From a bacterium (GTDB lineage Bacteria; SM23-31; JAUVVT01), in the NCBI GenBank assembly GCA_030616165.1, contig JAUWXV010000037.1, forward strand, positions 1 through 21,647: 21,647 nucleotides of DNA. The letters are read 5' to 3'. The position numbers were made by a program, and so were the translations under genes. The notes beneath the pieces were generated by a model, which had not been told where the DNA came from, ran no database searches, and was given only the letters and a program-made list of their open reading frames with translations. The number at the start of each line of letters is the position of its first letter. Positions within the stretch are counted from its first letter, which is position 1. Shown here one piece after another: positions 1 through 8,844 of the stretch.

Positions 1-1882
1 CAATAGTTGCAGTATTTTCACCCGAAATTTCTTCAGTCTGAACAAATTCTTCGCTAATATTTATGCCGATATTACTGTATATCGATCCAATCGTCTCATC
101 GAAATGTGTTTTCAATACATTTTCTATATAGGCAACTACAGATTCAGTAGTCTTTAACTTCGTCCCTTCTGGTAAGTGAACCTTTATTGTAAACTGACCC
201 TGATCTGCTTTTGGAATAAACTCCGTGCCAACGATAGGAATCAATAATATACAAATTATCAATAAAACCAACGTGCCTGATATAACATATTTTTTATTAT
301 TTAAAACTTTTTCCAAGAGATTCCAGTAAAATGGATATCTTATCTCTTTTTCGATTATTTCCCCTTTGAATTTCAAAAACTTTGATGCAAGCATCGGAAT
401 TAGCAGAAGTGCGACAAGAAGTGATGAAAGGAGAGAGAAGGCAACAGTCAATGCTTGTTCTTTAAACAATTCTCCTGCAATTCCATGAACAAAGATAATA
501 GGCAGAAAAACAACAACCGTGGTAATGGTTGATGTTATTATTGCTCTGGATACCTCCGACGTACCGTTTACTGCAGCATCTCTCATATTTTCACGAAGCT
601 GACGGTGCCTGAAAATATTCTCCACAACAACTATGGAATTATCAATCAGCATTCCTGCACCCAATGCCAGACCACCTAAAGTCATAATATTGATTGTGAG
701 GTCATTAAAATACATTAGATTAAATGTAGCAATAATGGATATAGGAATTGCAATACTGACAATTATCGTGGCTATGACATTCCTTAAGAATAAAAATAAA
801 ACAAGCACTGCCAGAATAATACCATAAATAGCGGTCTGCCTCACTTCACCAATTGCAGCATTTATAAACTTTGCCTGATCCGATGCTATATTTACATCTA
901 CACTCGGGAGTGAGTTTTTCAAAACACCGAGTTTCTTTTTCACTGCATCAATAACACGCACAGTATTGCTCTGAGCCTCCTTATAAATTGCAATACCAAC
1001 ACAGGGAACACCATTAATCCTCACTGAACTCATCGGTTCTTTATATCCCATATTGACTTTAGCAATATCTTTAAGCAGTACTGGAACCCTGTTTTCAGAA
1101 TAAATTTTTGCCTCGACCTTTTTACCAAAGGTCTCTTTTTCTTTATAACCTATCGTCACATTTTCAATATCTATTAGTGTATTGAATTCACCAATACCTT
1201 TTATAATATAAACCTTTTCATTATCCTTAATATTTCCCCCACTTGCATTAATATTAGAAGCCCTGATTCTGCTGACTACATCATTCAAGGTTAAACTATA
1301 TGCCTCTAATAAATACGGATTCACATTTATCAATACCTCTTTTTCAAGACCACCTGAAACAGATGCTGCAGCAACCCCTTCAACCCTCTCCAGTTCTCTC
1401 TTAACAACTGTTTCTGAAATCCTTCTTATCTCATCAAGGTCTTGATTTTCGGTGCCGACAATACTTAATGTCATTACTGGCATAGCTTGCGGATCATATT
1501 TTCCAACTGTCAACTCATCCACCTCTTCATTTCCAGCAAGACGACCAACCTTTTTCTGAATATCTATCATAGCAAAATCCATATCAGTATCCCAGAAAAA
1601 TTCCACAGTAACCTGTGTAAGTCCTACCCTCGATACTGAACTCACCTTCTTTACCTTGCTCACAGTGCTTACAAGCCCTTCAATATTTTTGGCAAACTGC
1701 TCTTCCATCTCTTGTGGGGGTTTTTCTCCAGATTTCAATGTCACCACTATCTTGGGGCTGTGGATGTCAGGCATAAGATCAGTTCCAAGTCTATTCAGCG
1801 ATATCAATCCGAGAAGAACTATTCCAATGATTATCATAACAACAGTTATAGGATATTTTACTGAAAAACCTGGTATATTCAT
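1..1882 (-). CDS. RND-family efflux transporter, inner-membrane pump (C-terminus cut by window start)
   Basis: This is the proton-driven inner-membrane pump of a tripartite efflux system, with 627 residues visible. I translated the minus strand from the ATG at 1882 (preceded by AAAGGCGAG) and the frame stays open to base 1. Seen: a first membrane helix at about residues 8-32, two periplasmic porter subdomains, then a block of helices from about residue 335. The helix-4 motif GAGMLIDNSIVVVEN carries the proton-relay Asp at residue 414. AcrB has two adjacent Asp here; this protein has Asp-Asn, as in many HAE1-type pumps outside the AcrB group. The second periplasmic loop begins near the window edge (GTEFIPKADQGQF, a common RND motif). 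Full-length members have about 1,030 residues, so roughly 400 are missing. It lies downstream of the adaptor and TolC genes. The substrate cannot be read from the sequence; drugs or lipids are more likely than metals. Confidence 0.95.
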   Translation of the reverse strand, partial: MNIPGFSVKYPITVVMIIIGIVLLGLISLNRLGTDLMPDIHSPKIVVTLKSGEKPPQEMEEQFAKNIEGLVSTVSKVKKVSSVSRVGLTQVTVEFFWDTDMDFAMIDIQKKVGRLAGNEEVDELTVGKYDPQAMPVMTLSIVGTENQDLDEIRRISETVVKRELERVEGVAAASVSGGLEKEVLINVNPYLLEAYSLTLNDVVSRIRASNINASGGNIKDNEKVYIIKGIGEFNTLIDIENVTIGYKEKETFGKKVEAKIYSENRVPVLLKDIAKVNMGYKEPMSSVRINGVPCVGIAIYKEAQSNTVRVIDAVKKKLGVLKNSLPSVDVNIASDQAKFINAAIGEVRQTAIYGIILAVLVLFLFLRNVIATIIVSIAIPISIIATFNLMYFNDLTINIMTLGGLALGAGMLIDNSIVVVENIFRHRQLRENMRDAAVNGTSEVSRAIITSTITTVVVFLPIIFVHGIAGELFKEQALTVAFSLLSSLLVALLLIPMLASKFLKFKGEIIEKEIRYPFYWNLLEKVLNNKKYVISGTLVLLIICILLIPIVGTEFIPKADQGQFTIKVHLPEGTKLKTTESVVAYIENVLKTHFDETIGSIYSNIGINISEEFVQTEEISGENTATI

Positions 1883-2191
1883 TAATCACTCGCCTTTATT
1901 TTACGGCCATAAATTTGACAAATTTGTGTGAGATTACCACGCCTGCGCAGGCGTCGCTTCACTCCTCGTAATGACATGTAGTTAATTTGTCATTGCGAGC
2001 GATGTCCCACGAGTACTCGGGGAGCGAAGCGTGGCAATCTAAATAATTAAATATATTAGTGATTTAAATAAAAAATTTTAATTTTCATAATTTGCCAAAC
2101 TTCAGTCGTGGTATAAAATTGCATCCAAAAATATGGATTCGATAAATCGAAACCCTACAATTTTCAATAATGCTTACATAACATTAAAAAC
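1883..2191. other. Spacer between adaptor and RND pump, occupied by an inverted repeat element
   Basis: No convincing gene is present in these 309 bases. The part nearest the pump start carries its ribosome-binding site. Positions 1931-2040 are two inverted copies of a GC-rich repeat (listed separately). The remainder (2041-2191) is plain AT-rich sequence. The plus-strand reading frame at 2133-2576 is antisense to the adaptor gene and has no family resemblance that I can see. Confidence 0.7.
1931..2040. repeat. Pair of inverted GC-rich repeats forming a long imperfect hairpin
   Basis: The left copy spans 1931-1976 and the right copy 1988-2040, in opposite orientation. Their outer ends match (agattaccacgc against the complement of gcgtggcaatct) and so do their inner ends (gtaatgaca against tgtcattgc), so the pair can fold into a stem about 50 bp long with internal mismatches. 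Each copy has its own palindromic core: CGCCTGCGCAGGCG at 1940-1953 and CGAGTACTCG at 2010-2019. The GC content is well above the surroundings. The second core recurs at 8623-8632 and 16106-16115. Confidence 0.8.
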
Positions 2192-3244
2192 TTATTTGCC
2201 AACGGTAACCCTTGTTTTATCTTTTAATGTTTCATATCCCCTCAGGACAATTCTTTCTCCTTCTTCTAATCCGCTTATTATTTCTATATTTTCTTTATCT
2301 TCCAGTCCGAGCTCGACCTCTTTCATAATCGCCCTCTGTTTTTCCACAACGAAAACAACATCCCTATTATTTCTATTCAAAACAACATGCCTCGGCACAA
2401 GAACCGCATTTTCTTTTGATTCGATAACTATATCAACCTTAACAAACATACCTGGTATGAGCCTTCTTTTAGGATTATTAATGAATATTGTAACCTTATG
2501 TGTTCTGCTTTCCGCATCGATAGTTCGGCTTATTTCAGTTAATTCTCCAATAAAAATTTCTTCAGAGATTGCATAATTTATAACCTTTGCTTTATGTCCA
2601 ATTTTTATTCTTGCAATATCAGTATTAGATACATTCACCTCAACATAAACATTATCATAATCCATAATTTTCCCTATCACCCTTCCAGCAGTAACATAAT
2701 CGCCTTCTGTAATTTTTTCAAGTCTAACCAATATTCCGGAAATGGGAGTTTTTACATTGAGTTTATCCATCATTATTAATGATGCTTCATAATTATACTT
2801 TGCATCCACTCTATGCTGGTCTGCAAGTTGAACTTCTTTTAAAGTAACGCCTCCCTTTTCGTACAGGCTTTTTTGTTTTTCATATTCTCTTTCAGCAGTC
2901 TCCATAGTTTTAAGTTTTAACTCTACCCTTGCATTATTGACAAGTTCTCGGTTCTCTAATTTTGCAATCATCTGATTCGTTTTAACACGAATTCCTTCCT
3001 GTATCCTGAAATTGGATGTAGAAGCAAAACTGAAAAATCCTGATGCTTCTGTTAATATCTCCGCTTCGGCTATTGGTTTTATTGTTCCTGTTGATGAAAC
3101 ATATTCTTCAATCAGCCCCGTTTCAACACTTTGAACAGATACAGGAACATCTATTAACTCCATTTCTGTATTGTCCTGCCCCCCGCAGTTCAAAACAAAC
3201 AACATTATCAAAAATATTTGCCATAATTTAAATATCTCTTTCAA
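2192..3244 (-). CDS. HlyD/MFP-type periplasmic adaptor lipoprotein of an RND efflux system
   Basis: The membrane fusion protein links the RND pump to the TolC-like channel. The layout is typical of the family: a short N-terminal strand region (VSSTGTIKPIAEAEIL), a lipoyl-like half, an alpha-helical hairpin (about residues 90-150), the second lipoyl half (LNVKTPISGILVRL), a beta-barrel (PGMFVKVDIVI) and a C-terminal membrane-proximal domain ending at residue 350. The N-terminus is a lipoprotein signal with the candidate acylated Cys at residue 20 (FVLNC); Asn before Cys is unusual for a lipobox. I chose the TTG at 3244 because AGGAG lies seven bases upstream. An in-frame ATG at 3259 gives five more residues but has no visible ribosome-binding site. 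It sits between the TolC-like and RND genes on the same strand, and a repeat separates it from the pump. Confidence 0.93.
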   Translation of the reverse strand: MKEIFKLWQIFLIMLFVLNCGGQDNTEMELIDVPVSVQSVETGLIEEYVSSTGTIKPIAEAEILTEASGFFSFASTSNFRIQEGIRVKTNQMIAKLENRELVNNARVELKLKTMETAEREYEKQKSLYEKGGVTLKEVQLADQHRVDAKYNYEASLIMMDKLNVKTPISGILVRLEKITEGDYVTAGRVIGKIMDYDNVYVEVNVSNTDIARIKIGHKAKVINYAISEEIFIGELTEISRTIDAESRTHKVTIFINNPKRRLIPGMFVKVDIVIESKENAVLVPRHVVLNRNNRDVVFVVEKQRAIMKEVELGLEDKENIEIISGLEEGERIVLRGYETLKDKTRVTVGK

Positions 3245-3356
3245 AACTATACTCCTCATTTTATTATTTATCTTTGTAAATTTAAAAGTTTCTTATAAAA
3301 CTTACTACAAAAAAATTAATAATATCCTTTTATATTATACTATTGAAAATAAAAAA

Positions 3357-4871
3357 TTATTCAATCTCAGAGATTGCAGGTCTATTATTTTCAAAATCCC
3401 ACATAGTTTTAACAACAATATCCATCAATGCCTTTTTATAATCAATCAACGCACTCAAATACTCCACCCTTGCTCTGGTAAGACTGTTCTGTTCAAGAGC
3501 CAGTTCTCTTGAAGTAATGTCTCCATTTTTAAATCTCTCAAGTGAAATATCATAAGTCTTTTCAGCAAGTTCAATATTTTTCTCTGTTATTTCGATTCTG
3601 CTTTTACTCTCTTCAAGCCTTCTTACAGCATCTCTGACTTCTTCTTTTAGTGTCTCCTTGGTATCATCCAGTTTATATTCAGCATTTTTAAGGTCGGCTT
3701 CCGCTGCTTGAACCTCAGCCTCATTTCTTCCCCAATCCCATAGTGGCATTGAAAAATTTATCCTTACACTCCGGGTAAGATCAAAATCATTAAATGTATT
3801 CCTATATTCTTCATCCGTTCCATCTATACCGTATGTAGCTATAATATTGCCTTTAAATTCACTTCTGCTGTCAGCATCTATAACGCTCAACTCGCTTCTT
3901 TCAATATATATTTCATCAACCCTTAATTCCGTTCTATATTTTAGCGCTTTATTTAAAGCATCATCAATATCAACTTCTATGGGTTTATATTCAAATTCTG
4001 CTGCTATATCTATTTCCTGCTCAATATCCAATCCAATTAAATGTTTGAATAAATCCTCGATTCTTCTAAGATTTCCAATACTCATTTCGAGGAAATTTTT
4101 ATTTCTTGCAAGTTCCACCTCAAGCTGCATTACTTCAACCTCCGGAATAAGGTCAGCCTGAAATCTATTCACAGCCATTTGATAGACATCTTCTGATTGT
4201 TTCACAAGACCTTCATCTATCTTTACCTGTTCTTTTGCCTGATAAAGGTCATAGAACCTATTAGTAACATCAGCAATTATTGCCAGTTTATATCTCTCAT
4301 ACTGTTCTTCTGTCTCTTCAAATCCCAGTTCAGCCCTTCTAATATTCATCTTCAGGGTATTTGGTGTAAAGATTGGCTGAACAAATTGGAAATATAATTT
4401 ATTCGAAAAAAATCTGCTGTCTGTTCTTCCGAACTCTTCTCCGGTTAAAGGATTGAATCGTTTGCTGTCATTGAAAAGGTCATTTCGGAAAAATGTTCCA
4501 TAAAGTGATAGAGTCCCATTAGTGCTGAATGGCTGGCTAATTATAATTTGACCCTGATTCTGAAAATTCCCCTTCTTTTCAAAAACATCTTTGTTTGAAA
4601 ATGCATCAAGAACTTGATTAATCGATTCCGAATAACTCGGCACATCAAAACTCAAATTTGCATAAGACCTCAATGAAGCCCTTGCTGCTTTAAGTGTTTC
4701 TGTCGACCTTCTTACACTCTCTTTAAGTGTTTTTATGCTGTAACTTTTATTCAACGCTGTCTCTACACTTTTCTCAAGTGTGAGTACTAATGGCGTTTCA
4801 CAAAATGACATCTTAGTAATAAAAAAAATTAAAATAAATAAAATTCCGATATAATTAAGTTTAATTCTCAT
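3357..4871 (-). CDS. TolC-family outer membrane efflux protein
   Basis: This is the outer-membrane channel of the tripartite exporter. The product has 504 residues, slightly longer than the usual 420-490. Residues 1-24 form a signal peptide (basic start, hydrophobic core, MSFCETP near the cleavage region). After it come two repeats of the outer-membrane efflux protein family, rich in long amphipathic helices. Seen: LTLEKSVETALNKSYSI at the start of the first repeat, VRINFSMPLWDWGRNEAEV opening the second, and the terminal helical stretch LERFKNGDITSRELALEQN. A Cys in the signal peptide could suggest a lipoprotein, but no clear lipobox precedes it. The ATG at 4871 follows AGGTGA at good spacing. 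It is the first gene of the set TolC, adaptor, pump, and about 130 bases separate it from the fused ABC permease upstream. Confidence 0.93.
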   Translation of the reverse strand: MRIKLNYIGILFILIFFITKMSFCETPLVLTLEKSVETALNKSYSIKTLKESVRRSTETLKAARASLRSYANLSFDVPSYSESINQVLDAFSNKDVFEKKGNFQNQGQIIISQPFSTNGTLSLYGTFFRNDLFNDSKRFNPLTGEEFGRTDSRFFSNKLYFQFVQPIFTPNTLKMNIRRAELGFEETEEQYERYKLAIIADVTNRFYDLYQAKEQVKIDEGLVKQSEDVYQMAVNRFQADLIPEVEVMQLEVELARNKNFLEMSIGNLRRIEDLFKHLIGLDIEQEIDIAAEFEYKPIEVDIDDALNKALKYRTELRVDEIYIERSELSVIDADSRSEFKGNIIATYGIDGTDEEYRNTFNDFDLTRSVRINFSMPLWDWGRNEAEVQAAEADLKNAEYKLDDTKETLKEEVRDAVRRLEESKSRIEITEKNIELAEKTYDISLERFKNGDITSRELALEQNSLTRARVEYLSALIDYKKALMDIVVKTMWDFENNRPAISEIE

Positions 4872-4924
4872 TCTTCACCTCTATTTTTAACCATATCATA
4901 TATAGAATTCTCAAATTTGAAGAT

Positions 4925-4953
4925 AAAATAAAAAAATTATTGCGGATTGTCCA
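4925..4953 (-). promoter_or_regulatory. Candidate sigma-70-type promoter for the efflux gene set
   Basis: On the minus strand TGGACA (4953-4948) is separated by 17 bases from TATTTT (4930-4925), about 50 bases upstream of the TolC-like start. The -35 match is five of six and the -10 match four of six. The region is so AT-rich that such matches arise by chance, so support is weak. Confidence 0.3.
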
Positions 4954-4999
4954 TATAAAATTTTAATTTTTTACCGCTTCGTCCTTCAAAGAAAACAGG

Positions 5000-7900
5000 T
5001 TATTTTTTCACCCACTTTACAGCATCTGCAAGTATGAATCCATCTGATTTATCAGATAATTCAACTTTATAATCTCCTTTTGAAAAGTAATAGGTCCCTA
5101 ACCCGTTCCATCCTTTTTCGGAATTTCTTGCAAGAAATTCCAATCTTTCTTCACCGTCATCATGATAAATAGTAATCTCATATATTTTGCCAAGTCTTTT
5201 TTTAAAAAAATCGTCATTTATGTAAAAATATACAAAATATTCACCAGGCTCAGAAATATTTGCTTTCCAGACTGCAATATGTTTACCAGAACCCTTTTTC
5301 TTCACTAATGAGGTATGACGATATTTCCCGTAGGCATACTTGTTGTTTCTTAATCTCCATTTATTAAAACTACCCCAGGCATTCGGATTATTCGGGAGAT
5401 TGTATGCTAAAGGTCTGAAATCCTTCTTTTTTGATTTATCGATATCCGGTCTTAAAAGACTCTTTTCAGTTAAATCTTCCACATAAAAATTATCATCAAG
5501 ATCATCGACAATTATTTCATTACTAACAACATCAGGGAGTGTAGATACTGTTGTATAAGATTCCTCTCCCTTTTTTAATTTTTTATACTCCGAAATATAA
5601 AAATTTTCCCTGAAACTTTCTCTGTTAAGAGAGAAAAACGGCTCCACATCAACATACAAAGGCTTATCAGGAACGACAATTTTAATCTCCTTCTCCTCAT
5701 AGCTTTTAAAATTTGAAAATTTAGTAATCAGGTCTTCCTCAGTTTTAAATTCTAATTTAACATATCCTTCCCCCTTTTCTCCATTTTTCAGACGCACAAT
5801 TATTTGATAGGAAGGAGTTTCGGATTCAATCTGATATGCCTCAACACTTTTCAACAGAAACCCGGGAATCTGGGTGTTATAAAGCCAATTATTGAAAAAA
5901 TCGCTAAGACCATCCTTATAAATCTCTTCAGCAGTCTCTTTAAAAAGGTTAATAGTAGGATAATCAAAAGAATATTTAGAGACAAAAGTCTTTAGTAATT
6001 CTCCAAATTTTTCACTTCCCATCATCTCACGCAGGGTCTTAATCATTGCCTCCCCTTTAACATTCATAACATCCTTGAATAAATCTGGGTCATCCATCGG
6101 AGAAAATTCGCTCAGTGGTTTTTCTTCCAACAATTTGTAAAGACTATCTATCCCCACTGAAAGTACTAACCTCCCACCCAATGAAAAACCAGCTTCACTA
6201 CTACCGCCTGGCCCTATACTCATATTAAACCCTCCCCGAAAACCACTAACTCTTATAGGTTGAATAGGCACAATCCCTGTTACCCATTCAGCAACAAAGT
6301 TATTCATCCCAAATGTGAGTAATGGATATAAATTATCTTTCGGGTCAATCCTGAATCCCCAATAGTTCGGTATAAACTTATGGTCTATGCGGGATTCAAA
6401 CACGCCTGAACGTGAAATATACCCATTAAGAATATCCAACTTTACCTTTTCCTCAGAAGTATCCTCCCCCCTTCTTTTTGCACGATTAATAAGCCTCTTA
6501 AATCTACCTTCAAAATTTGCTGACAGAATCCCCCCTTCTTTCATCATCGATATGCCGGGTAGATTCATAACACTTGCTCTATCCCAGCTCTTCGAAAATT
6601 CTGCCATTTGAACTGGAACCTCTATTAAGGAAATACTTTTATATGGATAACTTAATCCTGTCCTATACCTTATTTCTCTTAATTTTTCAGCAATAAAACC
6701 TTTCAAAGTATCAGAAACATCAGAGTAAAAGGAAATATTTTTATTATGTAATGGTGAATAATATAATGTACATTTGATACTATCATACATAGCACTTACA
6801 GTTTCATATTTTCCAGTATTTATTGAAAATTTCGGAACAGGTATATCAGAAATCCAGGTAAAAACCGATTCTTCCTTATTTTCCACCACAGAAACAAGTT
6901 CTCCTTGAGTTAAAGTAATATGACCTTTAGGCACTTTTATACTTATATCCGATGTCGAAAAACATACCCTTCTTTTTTCTGGATACTGATATCCACAACT
7001 GGCTCCCATTGTGGGATACCACCCTGTCTCTGGAAGCAAAAATGAATAATCTTTACCTATACAGTAATAAATCGCACCTGCAAGTTCTTGAAGAATAATA
7101 TCTTCATATCCTTTCTTCGATTCATCAAATTCTAAAAAGAATGCCCTATCGTCAAGTTTTCCATCATAATCGATAATTATATTTGTTGAATCGTCTGGGA
7201 AAACTGGAACATCTGAAATATCAATATTTAAAATTGAATAATCCCTATCAAATTTAACAGGTATCTGCTTATTATCTTTTTCAATTAAACAACGATTTAT
7301 TTTTAGTCCTGGATTTAATGAAAATATCAAATTATTTAATTTTTTATCTGTATCATTTAAAATTTTTATCTCTGCCAATACTTCTATTTCTCTATTTTTT
7401 GGAAGTAAATTTATTTTCATAGAGTAGTGCTTAAGCCAGGGCACATCATAATTAACATACCTCTTTTCTGCTTCAAGGGCTGTTTTTCTATATTCAGCCC
7501 TCTTTCCTGCTTTATACGGAAAATAATAGATAATCGCCGATGAAACTAAAACCATAATAATTATTGTTATTTTCAATAAACTATATTCTCTTTTGAACTG
7601 CCTCAGTCTGGGATAAAAAAGTATGGACAATCCAATAAACACAAATCCAAGAATTACATACAAAACCCTCTGAAGAATAACCGTATCAATATTTGCAAAT
7701 CCCACAAGGTCTGAAGTAAAAATTGATATCCGGTAGCATCCAAAATCAAGTAAATTATAAAAATATCTCGAAAGCCAAAACCAAATTACTCCAACATATC
7801 CTAATGATAAAAATATCACAGCAAAGCGATTCTTTACAGAAAGGACTATAAAAAATTCAAAAGCAGATATATATAATACGGAAGGAATGTTAATCATCAG

Positions 7901-8356
7901 GAAATAAAAAATATAATTTTCAAATTTTACAGGCACATCAAGAAAAATCAGCCCCATTATTAAACTAAGAAGCATAATAAATAGACTAACAAGCATGATA
8001 GGAATAATAACACCAAGATATTTACCGATAATAATTTCAAAAGATGTCAGGGGTTTTGATAATAAAACATCTCTTATATTAGAAAAATCATCTTTGCTTT
8101 TGAAGTTGAAAACAAAAAATATCATTGCAATATTTATCACAGTGCTAAAATATATTAAAGAAAAATATCCTATAGTATTAACAGCAAGTAAACCAAATTG
8201 CACCTCCCCTGAAGCAAATACATTAAACATTATTACGCCGGCAGTTATAAAACCAGCAATAACAAATCCAATACCGCATAAAATCCAGAATCTTGCAGTG
8301 CGTAAAAGGAGTTTCATTTCGTATTTTGCAATTGTTCCAGTATTTAAAAAATTCAT
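5000..8356 (-). CDS. ABC-2 permease fused to a degenerate M1 aminopeptidase-like domain and a golvesin-type C-terminal domain
   Basis: The 1,118-residue protein has three parts. Residues 1-281 carry about seven membrane helices with ABC-2 permease character; the partner ATPase lies at 8845-9747. From about residue 307 (PWLKHYSMKINLLP) to about 850 comes an M1-peptidase-like region, presumably outside the cytoplasm. Its metal site should read HExxH-x18-E. Here it reads H659-K660-F-I-P663, followed after exactly 18 residues by F682, then NYWGFRID where active relatives have an HQWWG-like stretch. Only one zinc ligand remains and the catalytic Glu is gone, so it is probably not a peptidase. The helical M1 C-terminal part is recognisable (VKGEAMIKTLREMMGSEKF; FFNNWLYNTQIPGF). 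Residues 994-1118 resemble the golvesin C-terminal/xanthan-lyase-like domain (GWNGLGTYYF; ILADAVKWV at the end). Start: ATG 8356 has GGTGA seven bases upstream; an in-frame ATG at 8392 lacks one. ABC permease/M1 fusions are known; this inactivated form is the oddity. Confidence 0.9.
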   Translation of the reverse strand: MNFLNTGTIAKYEMKLLLRTARFWILCGIGFVIAGFITAGVIMFNVFASGEVQFGLLAVNTIGYFSLIYFSTVINIAMIFFVFNFKSKDDFSNIRDVLLSKPLTSFEIIIGKYLGVIIPIMLVSLFIMLLSLIMGLIFLDVPVKFENYIFYFLMINIPSVLYISAFEFFIVLSVKNRFAVIFLSLGYVGVIWFWLSRYFYNLLDFGCYRISIFTSDLVGFANIDTVILQRVLYVILGFVFIGLSILFYPRLRQFKREYSLLKITIIIMVLVSSAIIYYFPYKAGKRAEYRKTALEAEKRYVNYDVPWLKHYSMKINLLPKNREIEVLAEIKILNDTDKKLNNLIFSLNPGLKINRCLIEKDNKQIPVKFDRDYSILNIDISDVPVFPDDSTNIIIDYDGKLDDRAFFLEFDESKKGYEDIILQELAGAIYYCIGKDYSFLLPETGWYPTMGASCGYQYPEKRRVCFSTSDISIKVPKGHITLTQGELVSVVENKEESVFTWISDIPVPKFSINTGKYETVSAMYDSIKCTLYYSPLHNKNISFYSDVSDTLKGFIAEKLREIRYRTGLSYPYKSISLIEVPVQMAEFSKSWDRASVMNLPGISMMKEGGILSANFEGRFKRLINRAKRRGEDTSEEKVKLDILNGYISRSGVFESRIDHKFIPNYWGFRIDPKDNLYPLLTFGMNNFVAEWVTGIVPIQPIRVSGFRGGFNMSIGPGGSSEAGFSLGGRLVLSVGIDSLYKLLEEKPLSEFSPMDDPDLFKDVMNVKGEAMIKTLREMMGSEKFGELLKTFVSKYSFDYPTINLFKETAEEIYKDGLSDFFNNWLYNTQIPGFLLKSVEAYQIESETPSYQIIVRLKNGEKGEGYVKLEFKTEEDLITKFSNFKSYEEKEIKIVVPDKPLYVDVEPFFSLNRESFRENFYISEYKKLKKGEESYTTVSTLPDVVSNEIIVDDLDDNFYVEDLTEKSLLRPDIDKSKKKDFRPLAYNLPNNPNAWGSFNKWRLRNNKYAYGKYRHTSLVKKKGSGKHIAVWKANISEPGEYFVYFYINDDFFKKRLGKIYEITIYHDDGEERLEFLARNSEKGWNGLGTYYFSKGDYKVELSDKSDGFILADAVKWVKK

Positions 8357-8455
8357 CAAAAATTCACCTTTTCTGTTCCATGGAATATGCAAATTTTAAG
8401 TAATTATCCGAACTTTAGTAATCTTTTTATTTTTATTAAAATATCTACACACCCG

Positions 8456-8480
8456 TAGGGGCGGTTCGCGAACCGCCCTC
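8456..8480. repeat. Palindromic repeat, type GTAGGGGC...
   Basis: Positions 8459-8478 are a perfect 20-base palindrome (GGGCGGTTCG then its complement), preceded by GTAG. It has the same design as the palindrome at 8728-8757, with GG/CC in the arms where that one has AA/TT, so pairing is kept in both. Confidence 0.8.
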
Positions 8481-8611
8481 ACGCGTCTATCACCAACAGG
8501 TCTTAATTCCTCACGAAACGTGAAATAGAGAAAGGGCGATCCGTAATTAGTTACATTAATACTAATGTTATGTTTATCATAAATGTAAACCGACCAACGT
8601 CAAATTACCTC

Positions 8612-8640
8612 TGTCATTCCCCCGAGTACTCGGGGGAATC
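8612..8640. repeat. Palindromic repeat with CGAGTACTCG core
   Basis: Positions 8616-8639 are a perfect 24-base palindrome (ATTCCCCCGAGT and its complement) with the core CGAGTACTCG at 8623-8632. It is flanked by TGTC, as in the repeat copy at 1988-2040. Confidence 0.85.
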
Positions 8641-8681
8641 CATAATAAACAATATATTATAGTATGCCATAAAAAAATTAT

Positions 8682-8707
8682 ATTCCTCCCGAAAATTCGG
8701 GAGGAAT
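8682..8707. repeat. Palindromic repeat, ATTCCTCCCGAA arms
   Basis: There are two perfect 12-base arms (8682-8693 and 8696-8707) separated by two bases. It is GC-rich within AT-rich sequence and lies 42 bases from the CGAGTACTCG palindrome. It could double as a strong RNA hairpin in the transcript between ATPase and permease. Confidence 0.75.
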
Positions 8708-8727
8708 TACAAAAAATATTTATTCTT

Positions 8728-8757
8728 TGTAGGGGCAATTCATGAATTGCCCCTACA
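8728..8757. repeat. Perfect 30-base palindrome, type GTAGGGGC...
   Basis: The left half TGTAGGGGCAATTCA (8728-8742) is the exact reverse complement of the right half (8743-8757). It is related to the element at 8456-8480, with changes on both arms that preserve pairing. Confidence 0.85.
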
Positions 8758-8844
8758 TCTCGTATTGTTTAACAAATACGTAATTTATAATAATTTAATA
8801 TATTTAATAAACCTTACAAAGAAATTTTTTAAGTTGAAAAAAAC

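Larger units (their letters stand above)
8357..8844. other. Repeat-filled spacer between ABC permease and ATPase
   Basis: I see no gene in these 488 bases. The stretch holds at least four separate GC-rich palindromes (8459-8478, 8616-8639, 8682-8707, 8728-8757) and a small TCACG/CGTGA hairpin at 8511-8523, set in AT-rich sequence. It splits two genes that should be co-expressed. Confidence 0.75.

Noticed and set aside
633-827. Plus-strand small frame within the RND gene
   Set aside because: It is antisense to the conserved helix-4 region of the pump.
2133-2576. Plus-strand 147-codon frame
   Set aside because: It is antisense to the adaptor gene, with composition expected of a shadow frame.
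8456-8757. CRISPR array
   Set aside because: The palindromes differ from one another, spacing is irregular and there are no constant direct repeats.
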